Source: an uncultured Ruminococcus sp. (GTDB taxonomy: Bacteria > Bacillota > Clostridia > Oscillospirales > Acutalibacteraceae). From it: a stretch of 9,310 nucleotides of DNA. The position numbers were made by a program, and so were the translations under genes. The first letter of the stretch is position 1; every line of letters starts with the position of its first letter. Positions 1 through 6,160 of the stretch are shown here, one piece after another. The notes below the pieces were generated by a model, which had not been told where the DNA came from, made no database searches, and saw only the letters and a program-made list of their open reading frames with translations. Where the stretch lies: NCBI GenBank assembly GCA_902767125.1, contig CACXGJ010000183.1, forward strand, positions 1-9,310, written 5' to 3'.

Positions 1-120
1 ATTTATCTGTTCATAATCAAGCACCCAATTATAAATAAATCTTGCTGTTCCTGCACATTCAAATAATTTGGTTCTTTGCTTTTTATTCGGACATAACATG
101 ACTTTTACAGTTTTTATCAC
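1..120 (-). CDS. tnpB: TnpB/OrfB of an IS200/IS605-type element, N-terminal fragment (runs off the window)
   Basis: Forty codons can be read from a GTG start at 120 down to base 1, with no stop, so the gene continues outside the window. The peptide begins VIKTVKVMLCPNKKQ and later has ARFIYNWVLDYEQ. This is the typical N-terminus of TnpB: a short beta strand, then the L-x-P-[NT]-x-x-Q segment, then the RF[IV]YNW helix. TnpB is the RNA-guided DNA nuclease of IS200/IS605 and IS1341-type elements, and it acts on the donor site to help the element persist. The GTG at 120 was chosen because AAAGGTGG (129-136) lies 8 bases upstream; in-frame GTGs at 129 and 132 overlap that site. The RuvC-like catalytic residues, the zinc finger, any tnpA and the guide RNA end all lie outside the window, so activity cannot be judged. 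Confidence 0.88.
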   Translation of the reverse strand, partial: MIKTVKVMLCPNKKQRTKLFECAGTARFIYNWVLDYEQIN

Positions 121-179
121 ACTTTTCACCACCTTTGGATTTGGTGTAACATTCTGAAAGTATAAAAGTCAACATGGTT

Positions 180-215
180 TTATAACTTTTTATAAAATTG
201 TTTTAACTGTTATAA
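180..215. repeat. Inverted repeat TTATAAC/GTTATAA in the gap between the large gene and tnpB
   Basis: TTATAAC at 180-186 is matched by its perfect complement GTTATAA at 209-215, leaving a 22-base AT-rich loop. The loop contains the palindrome TTTTATAAAA (188-197), and a second copy of that palindrome sits at 226-235 over the stop codon of the large gene. The stem is short and AT-only and lacks a clean U-tract, so it is a poor terminator. It may be the subterminal hairpin of the IS, or simply a consequence of AT-rich sequence. Confidence 0.35.
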
Positions 216-216
216 G

Positions 217-222
217 CCTCCT
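217..222 (-). promoter_or_regulatory. Orphan Shine-Dalgarno (AGGAGG) after the third operon gene
   Basis: On the minus strand the stop TAA of the large gene (228-230) is followed 5 bases later by a perfect AGGAGG. The next dozen bases (CTTATAACAGTT) hold no ATG, GTG or TTG at a workable distance. It has the strength and placement of the ribosome sites ahead of the other operon genes. It may be the leftover ribosome site of a fourth gene displaced by the neighbouring IS. A chance match cannot be excluded for a 6-base motif. Confidence 0.45.
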
Positions 223-227
223 GTATT

Positions 228-3200
228 TTATAAAAGCTCCTCCGCCAACAGTTTGACCTCTCTCGGATCGCATGGGGTAGCTTTCTTTCCTGTTATCAGT
301 TCTTTTATTTGGGACAGATACTTTTTCTCCGAAGGAGATAATATTGAGCCTGTTCTTTTTGCTTTCTCAAGACGCTCTATATCACTCTTAAAGACTTCCT
401 TCAATTCGTTTTTTGTATCTGTATCCATCACAGTCCCGTCATCATCTTTATATATTTCACGTATAAATCTAAACAGATTCTGTTCGAGACCGGATTTTGT
501 GAGCCTGTCAGCATTGATACCCCTGTAGCTTTCATTTGAAGGCTGACCGTTGTATGTCTTTACAAGACCTTTGTTGTATTTTTTGATAAAGTCCTGAATT
601 ATCCATATCTTCAGCACCTTCATGAATACAGGCAGTTCTCTGTATGACGGCGACAGTGAATCCCACAGAAATTCGGTCCTTCTTTTGTTCAGAAAATCGG
701 TCATCTTCGTGGATAACGGTTCTTTTACAATATCTATATGGAAATACGTATTGCCCCTGGAATTTTTCGAGGCATTATCTGCAAATCCAAAATAATACCT
801 GAACGCATCTGATACGGCATATTCATTACATGATTTCGTCAGTTTCTCCGCATCGTTCCTGATAATGAGAAGCAGTACTTCTTTCAGCATTTCTATGTTG
901 TTATCGAGGAAGCTGACACGGGACACTATTGTACATTTCTTTATCATGAGGTCGATATCGTCAAAATCATCTGATGAAATACCAGACTTGTTACCAAACA
1001 GGTCTTGCATGAGCTTATAAAGGGCAAACAACGGGCTTTTAATGATCTTCAACTCCTGATTGTCTGTAATGAGGCAGATATCCCTGATCATTGCAGGCAT
1101 TTCATATTCAGGCGGAAATACATCATAAAGCTCTTTAAAATTTGAAAGGTCACATACCTCCCAGAAATTTCTGATATATCCCATGTTTATCCTGCAGTCA
1201 ACATAAAGCCACCAGAATTTGTCAAAACTTCCGCTGTTCTGTATTTCAAGGTTTTTGTCCTGATATACCCTGAAGGCATCGCTGACATTATATCTGCTGT
1301 TTCTAAATATCTTGATAAGCTCATATCCTGCATTATATTCATTGAAGGTGAAGTATTCCATGTTTGTATTTATGAGTGTCTGTATTCTGTTCCAAAGATT
1401 ATCGGTTATGCTCAATTCACGGTTTTGCAGTTTTTCATAAATATCCGCAAGACTGTTCTGACTGTTTTCTTCCTGTATTATCCTGCCTTCTTCTATATCC
1501 ACTTTGAATCCGTTAAGAAATTTGATCTGTTCCTCGTTTGCAAGTTCAAGCTCATTTGCACAGCTTATATAATCCATCTTTGTCTCATATGGAATATCAT
1601 CTGTCATTAAATCGGTTATCCTTTCACACAGGCGACATTGCGATAGCCGAACAAGATAAAGGATATCAGCATATTTACTGAAAATATCAGAGTAATAACT
1701 GTAGCAGACCTTCAATTTATCGAATGCTTCAAATATATTACAATTTGGCTCAAACATTTTGTTTTCTTTATCAGTAAATTTTCTGTTCACTCTGTGTGCG
1801 ATCATTTGTTGGAACTGCTTGGATTCTCCATCATCCAAATTTTCATACCCGATCTGCTCGATGTTCGATAAAATATCTTCAGCCTTGAATGCAGCTTCCT
1901 CTTTGCTGATACAAAACTTGACATAAGCATAAGAATACATATTTTTTGCGAGTCTGTGAACATTTTCATTATTTGCTTTTTCACAGGCAGGTATCTGACT
2001 GTTAAAATTATTGTATATGGTGCGGTAAATTCTGTCATCATCGAGGATATATGCAAGATATATATAATTTTTCATTGATGTTTTGGATGCCTTGCATTTT
2101 TCCATGACAGCATCAAGAGCAATAAATACACTTATATTATCCTTAAGCTCCTGTATATTGTCCCTGAATTTTTCTTTATCTGTGAGCTTCAGGATACTTC
2201 CGGCTATATCCTTATCAAAACGACTATACATATCATAAAGATACAGCCTGATATTTTTGAGCAGGGGTTGAGGAGCATTGTACTTTTCTTCTTCGATATA
2301 GGGAAAGGAGTCTATCGGGATACTGTTCCATACAGTCTGTCTTAAATTATTGTCATTGAGCGAATCTATGAACTTAAGCAGAGAAAACTGTTTTTCTGAA
2401 ACCGTTTTCCATATAAGCTGATCTCTGATATTATTGACATACCCGTCAAAAGCATCGGAAGCGTTATTTGAGCCTGCCTGCCTTTTTATATATGCAAGTA
2501 TTTTCTTCAGGTCATTCTGATTTGTCTCGTTCAGGTCGTTCAGGTCATTATCAATAATGACTCCAAGATGCTCTATACAGCACTTCTGAAGCTCGGTGTC
2601 ATTTGAGAAATAGACTTCTATCCCGTCAAATGAGCTTGTATTCGCAATGTCATACTTACGGTAAAATGTTTCGGCTTCTTTTTTCAGTTGGTGAAAAACT
2701 TTTGTATCCTTCAAAGGCTTTGCCAATGAATCACAAATATCATTCCATGCAGCAAAATTATTTCTGTTCTGAACATTGCTGAAATTTTTATCCTGTTCAA
2801 AGCATTTTTTATCCTGATTGAAGCACTCTGATAATTTTTCATAGCTTGTATCAAACAGTTTTTTCCATACGATCATATCGTAAATTTGGGATACATCGAG
2901 ATATCCTTTTTGCGTTTTTATCCATTCAGCATTAGAATACACCAAAGTATTGTCATACACCAATCCCTGAAGCCATGTTTCGTCCCACAGTCCCGAATTT
3001 ATCATGATATCAAGCCACTTACGTTTTGATCGTGTAACACTGAACAATGTTATTGCATTGTCTGTGATATCTGCTATTATATCCGAATAAATCGGAAGAT
3101 CTGAAGCACTTGCACGTTTCATGAGACCTGTACATTTCTCAAGATAATACAGACCATTTTCAGGATTTGAGATACATTCAACTATTCTTTTGAACGGACT

Positions 3201-4490
3201 TTCGTCATATACGGAAAAACATAACAATATCTCACTGTTATCTATAATGTTCTCAAGGAAAGATATCAGAGTCTCATTGCTTCTGCACTCATCAAGCAGG
3301 AACAATACATTCTTTGCATTATCGGCATGATTCGGATTCAGAGCATTCCAAAAACCCTTCAGATGTTCATCATCGGGTATTTGTTCCTTTCCGCCGAATT
3401 TTGCCAGATGTCCGACATATTCTTTCAGGTATATATTGTCATTGGCGTTGGCAAAGTGAGTATTGATGATATTTATATACTTATCCCATGTTATAAGACT
3501 TTCAGCATTGAGGATGGTTCTTATCGGAACAGACTTTCCATATGCCTTGAGAAGTTCGTTAAGTGCAAGGTGTCTTGTATTGGGCTGACGGCAGCTGAAT
3601 TTCTCCACACCTGCTACACTGCACAGACCTTGGAGAAAATCATGCATGGTATCCAAGGAGCTTTGAGCCTCGCCTGCAAGGGAATAATAAAAGCTGCTTA
3701 TATCAAAATCATTATAATTTGAGTCAAAGTCAAACAATTCACAATTTACACCGTACTGTGCATTGCTTGAGCTTATGAAGCAAAAGCCTCTTTTATTAGA
3801 GGTATTTTTGACTATGCTGTATTTGAGATATGCACGCAGGTCCTTTATCTCATTATACCTTGAAAAGCAGTCGGGAACTGTGAGATGAAGAAGCAGCATG
3901 AGTGCTGCAGCGATCTGATAGCAGTTTTTTGGTTTTTCTTCCTTGGATATCGTATCGGGTATATCTTGCATATCAAAATCAAAAAATCTGTCGGGAAGTA
4001 CCATTGCAACAGTTTTTTCCATGAATATCACACTGTACATCAATTCCAGCAGCTTGGCAAATCTTTTTCTGTTCTCATCACCGTCAAACCCGCAGTAAGA
4101 CAAAAGCTCATGATAATCCAGAGAAATATCGGGTATATTCATTTTATCAATGGGATCAGTCAGTCTTTTTGAAAAGTTATAGTAGTAAGGATAAAAATAT
4201 CTGATATAGGTATAGGGATTATTGATATCAGTCGGCTCTGCAGGTACAAAAATATGGTGAAGTGTACTATATCGTGCATCCTGAGTTCCCTGATCTATCC
4301 TGATAGCTCCGATATAGCAAAAAATGCTTGATTCATCATATTCGGTATATTCTGCCACAAGAGAATTGTCGAACTCTCTCTGCCGTTTTGGCAGTCTGTC
4401 AAATATGCCGTCATTTCTTCCGGAATTGTTACGGAGCTTTAATCCATAATCACTCATTTTTCCATAAAAATAACCTTGATCATATAACAT
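228..4490 (-). CDS. Very large (1420 aa) partner protein of the GTPase operon, probable divergent GAP1-like protein
   Basis: The start at 4490 is supported by GGGAG (4498-4502) seven bases upstream; the gene begins 22 bases after the GTPase gene stops. There is no signal peptide or membrane helix, so it should be cytoplasmic. The first ~90 residues look like a compact beta-rich domain: LYDQGYFYG at the start, then RIDQGTQDARYSTLHHIFVP at residues 64-83. That second segment is placed like the conserved stretch ending in a His in the N-terminal domain of GAP1, the large protein that accompanies DO-GTPases in predicted conflict systems. The remaining ~1300 residues are almost entirely predicted helical, rich in Asn, Asp, Lys, Tyr and Phe, suggesting a helical-repeat scaffold. 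I see no Walker, nuclease, protease or other catalytic motif. The family match rests on recalled pattern, genomic partner and size, not on a search. An alternative ATG at codon 12 has a weaker ribosome site. Possible role: effector or scaffold switched by the GTPase. Confidence 0.72.
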   Translation of the reverse strand: MLYDQGYFYGKMSDYGLKLRNNSGRNDGIFDRLPKRQREFDNSLVAEYTEYDESSIFCYIGAIRIDQGTQDARYSTLHHIFVPAEPTDINNPYTYIRYFYPYYYNFSKRLTDPIDKMNIPDISLDYHELLSYCGFDGDENRKRFAKLLELMYSVIFMEKTVAMVLPDRFFDFDMQDIPDTISKEEKPKNCYQIAAALMLLLHLTVPDCFSRYNEIKDLRAYLKYSIVKNTSNKRGFCFISSSNAQYGVNCELFDFDSNYNDFDISSFYYSLAGEAQSSLDTMHDFLQGLCSVAGVEKFSCRQPNTRHLALNELLKAYGKSVPIRTILNAESLITWDKYINIINTHFANANDNIYLKEYVGHLAKFGGKEQIPDDEHLKGFWNALNPNHADNAKNVLFLLDECRSNETLISFLENIIDNSEILLCFSVYDESPFKRIVECISNPENGLYYLEKCTGLMKRASASDLPIYSDIIADITDNAITLFSVTRSKRKWLDIMINSGLWDETWLQGLVYDNTLVYSNAEWIKTQKGYLDVSQIYDMIVWKKLFDTSYEKLSECFNQDKKCFEQDKNFSNVQNRNNFAAWNDICDSLAKPLKDTKVFHQLKKEAETFYRKYDIANTSSFDGIEVYFSNDTELQKCCIEHLGVIIDNDLNDLNETNQNDLKKILAYIKRQAGSNNASDAFDGYVNNIRDQLIWKTVSEKQFSLLKFIDSLNDNNLRQTVWNSIPIDSFPYIEEEKYNAPQPLLKNIRLYLYDMYSRFDKDIAGSILKLTDKEKFRDNIQELKDNISVFIALDAVMEKCKASKTSMKNYIYLAYILDDDRIYRTIYNNFNSQIPACEKANNENVHRLAKNMYSYAYVKFCISKEEAAFKAEDILSNIEQIGYENLDDGESKQFQQMIAHRVNRKFTDKENKMFEPNCNIFEAFDKLKVCYSYYSDIFSKYADILYLVRLSQCRLCERITDLMTDDIPYETKMDYISCANELELANEEQIKFLNGFKVDIEEGRIIQEENSQNSLADIYEKLQNRELSITDNLWNRIQTLINTNMEYFTFNEYNAGYELIKIFRNSRYNVSDAFRVYQDKNLEIQNSGSFDKFWWLYVDCRINMGYIRNFWEVCDLSNFKELYDVFPPEYEMPAMIRDICLITDNQELKIIKSPLFALYKLMQDLFGNKSGISSDDFDDIDLMIKKCTIVSRVSFLDNNIEMLKEVLLLIIRNDAEKLTKSCNEYAVSDAFRYYFGFADNASKNSRGNTYFHIDIVKEPLSTKMTDFLNKRRTEFLWDSLSPSYRELPVFMKVLKIWIIQDFIKKYNKGLVKTYNGQPSNESYRGINADRLTKSGLEQNLFRFIREIYKDDDGTVMDTDTKNELKEVFKSDIERLEKAKRTGSILSPSEKKYLSQIKELITGKKATPCDPREVKLLAEELL
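2785..2826 (-). repeat. 21-base tandem duplication inside the large gene
   Basis: Two adjacent, slightly diverged 21-base units (2785-2805 and 2806-2826) share the core ttttatcctg and aagca. They encode the heptads CFNQDKK and CFEQDKN, so the reading frame is kept. It looks like a local in-frame slippage event in a charged helical or linker segment and does not disturb the gene. Confidence 0.7.
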
Positions 4491-4497
4491 AAATATA

Positions 4498-4502
4498 CTC
4501 CC
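4498..4502 (-). promoter_or_regulatory. Ribosome binding site (GGGAG) of the large gene
   Basis: GGGAG lies 7 bases before the ATG at 4490, inside the 22-base gap after the GTPase stop. It favours this ATG over the in-frame ATG eleven codons later. It is weaker than the AGGAGG sites of the operon, which may set a lower yield for this long protein. Confidence 0.75.
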
Positions 4503-4512
4503 ATCTAAAAAA

Positions 4513-6147
4513 TCACAACCAATTCAACTGTTTCATTTCTGTCAATATACATCTGGCAAAAGGCTCTGCTATTCTTACGGGTCTGAAATCACATGCCTGT
4601 CCGCCTTTTTCCGAAGGTCTTGCAACACTGATACAATGCCAGGATTTGGATACATCCTGTCCGCCCATTGTTTTCAAAAGCTCCATGTATGTTTCACGGT
4701 GAGTTTCGTTAAAAACAACATTTTCAAAAAATTTTTCAACACGTATATCCACAGCCTCAAAATTATCTTCATTGAAAGCGTCAATATTTACTTTTTGTTC
4801 AAGAAGATCACTCATTCCACTTACCTTTTTCAAAGCCTCGGGATAGTCTGCAAGCTCATCACTTTTTACGATAGTGTAGGCAATATGATTAAGCTCATTG
4901 TACTCCTCGGAAAGAAGGTCTCTTATCGCACACCATACATCATAAACATTAAATTCATCACCGAAATTATCCTCATCAGTTTCAGCATTATAGCATATTC
5001 CGTTCATTCGTGCTGCCTGAACAGCAGAAATGCTTTTACCCTTGTTCTGTTTCTGAAACTCTCCCTGATCCTTTACAGACATTATCATACTATCGGATAC
5101 ATTTGTCATACTGTCATTCTTTTTTGATATGTTTTCATTCTTATAGTCTATACATTCCATATATTTAGGCTCCATAAGGAAAATATATGAATTCATTGAT
5201 GTAAGAAATTCAAGGTCATCCGCAGTTGCAGCATTATTTCGGAGATTGGGATACAATTCGCCCTTACAGTCAAATATTGATACTATCATTCTGCCGATAA
5301 TATTGTTTGCATTATCAAGCCTTGAGATGGAGATAGTTACGGGAGGCATTGCATAGTAAGTAGGATCGGGATAAACATGCTCATTGACCATCTTGTTAAG
5401 ATTGTCAAAACGGACTGACTGTATTTGTAATCTGTCCTTTTCATATGTGATGCCCGTATTGACCTTCCACTTTGATATACCCATGTTTCCGAGCAGAGTT
5501 CTGAAATTTTCACTTATAAGAGAGGTCATATAAGTTGTTTTGCCTCCGCCCTTGCCCGCAATAAGAGCAATCGGCAGATATGACTTCACAACATCACCGA
5601 ACCACATATCGGGCAGCAAAGTACGGCATTTCGGACAGCATGGTCTTATTTCAAACCATTTCCTGCCGTCCTTTTTTATATTATACATATAGGTTGCCTG
5701 TTCAAAGCCTCTTATTTTGTGTTCTTCATATTCGATATCACTGTCATTGCCAAGCTCATCGATCTTTGTAAGTATATATCCCATATCACTGTATTCTGAC
5801 TTGGAATATTTTTTCCAGTCACTGTCAGAATTATCATCGGCATTATCGGGATCGAAAAGACGGTTCAGCTTGTCATTTTTAGGATAGAGAAGTAATCTTG
5901 ATTCATCACGTCCCTCTATATTTTCCCATGCTTTTTCATATTCTACATCCGGGCGAGGTAATATAGCTGACGAAAAAGCATTGTGTACCTTGATATCTTC
6001 CTCAAGGAACTTTGCAAAATCGGCATCTTTCCTGACCGTAAAGACCTCAAACACAAGCATATCCTTCAGCTCATCTGTTTCTTTTGTGTTTTTTGGAAAC
6101 ATCCTGTGAAATTTATACGGACACTTACATTTAAAATTTTCTATCAT
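4513..6147 (-). CDS. Zinc-ribbon P-loop GTPase, DO-GTPase2-like
   Basis: This 544-aa cytoplasmic protein is the likely NTP-driven switch of the operon. Near the N-terminus is C7-x-C9-P, and later C170-C171-P-K-C174 directly before the nucleotide-binding domain; together C7/C9 and C171/C174 would form a split zinc ribbon with about 160 residues inserted between its halves. Walker A is residues 197-204 (AGKGGGKT, catalytic-site Lys203, Thr204) and continues TYMTSLI, the form usual in DO-GTPase2 proteins. A Walker B/G3 site is FDCKGE with Asp293 and Glu297. A G4-like site is VKSD (427-430, Asp430). The CPxC-x3-LP-...-P-loop order is the characteristic head of the DO-GTPase2 family, which is linked to predicted conflict systems. 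A polar Ser/Asn/Lys/Gln-rich insert occupies about residues 330-395 between G3 and G4. The strong AGGAGG ahead of it overlaps the VWA stop codon, so translation is probably coupled. GTP rather than ATP specificity is inferred from the G4-like site and the family. Confidence 0.85.
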   Translation of the reverse strand: MIENFKCKCPYKFHRMFPKNTKETDELKDMLVFEVFTVRKDADFAKFLEEDIKVHNAFSSAILPRPDVEYEKAWENIEGRDESRLLLYPKNDKLNRLFDPDNADDNSDSDWKKYSKSEYSDMGYILTKIDELGNDSDIEYEEHKIRGFEQATYMYNIKKDGRKWFEIRPCCPKCRTLLPDMWFGDVVKSYLPIALIAGKGGGKTTYMTSLISENFRTLLGNMGISKWKVNTGITYEKDRLQIQSVRFDNLNKMVNEHVYPDPTYYAMPPVTISISRLDNANNIIGRMIVSIFDCKGELYPNLRNNAATADDLEFLTSMNSYIFLMEPKYMECIDYKNENISKKNDSMTNVSDSMIMSVKDQGEFQKQNKGKSISAVQAARMNGICYNAETDEDNFGDEFNVYDVWCAIRDLLSEEYNELNHIAYTIVKSDELADYPEALKKVSGMSDLLEQKVNIDAFNEDNFEAVDIRVEKFFENVVFNETHRETYMELLKTMGGQDVSKSWHCISVARPSEKGGQACDFRPVRIAEPFARCILTEMKQLNWL

Positions 6148-6154
6148 GGTAGTT

Positions 6155-6160
6155 CCTCCT
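6155..6160 (-). promoter_or_regulatory. Ribosome binding site (AGGAGG) overlapping the VWA gene stop
   Basis: On the minus strand the stop and the ribosome site share a base in TGAGGAGG, followed by 7 bases and ATG at 6147. This arrangement lets a ribosome ending the VWA gene restart on the GTPase gene, which fits two products that must be made together. Confidence 0.85.

Larger units (their letters stand above)
1..215 (-). mobile_element. 5' end of an IS200/IS605-superfamily element, boundary uncertain
   Basis: The element is recognised only from the tnpB start it carries. Its outer end must lie between the tnpB start (120) and the stop of the neighbouring large gene (228). These elements have no terminal inverted repeats and make no target duplication, so the end cannot be placed by eye; they carry small hairpins near each end. 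The 215 limit is a guess taken from the outer arm of an inverted repeat at 180-215. No tnpA is present on this side of tnpB, so this may be a tnpB-only (IS1341-like) element or one with tnpA on the far side. Confidence 0.5.

Noticed and set aside
130..146. CACC/GGTG hairpin over the tnpB ribosome site
   Set aside because: Only four base pairs with a nine-base loop; too weak to claim as regulation or as an IS end structure.
180..215. Possible terminator after the third operon gene
   Set aside because: The stem is seven A/T-rich pairs with a 22-base loop and no proper T run after it, so it was listed only as an inverted repeat.
253..528. Plus-strand open frame of 91 codons
   Set aside because: It lies antisense inside the large gene, has no convincing ribosome site and gives a composition typical of a reverse-strand shadow.
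3327..3722. Plus-strand open frame of 131 codons
   Set aside because: Antisense to the helical part of the large gene, no ribosome site or recognisable domain.
4636..5127. Plus-strand open frame of 163 codons, the longest on that strand
   Set aside because: Fully antisense to the GTPase gene; its Phe/Ile-rich sequence is the expected complement of Lys/Asn-rich coding DNA, and no promoter or ribosome site precedes it.
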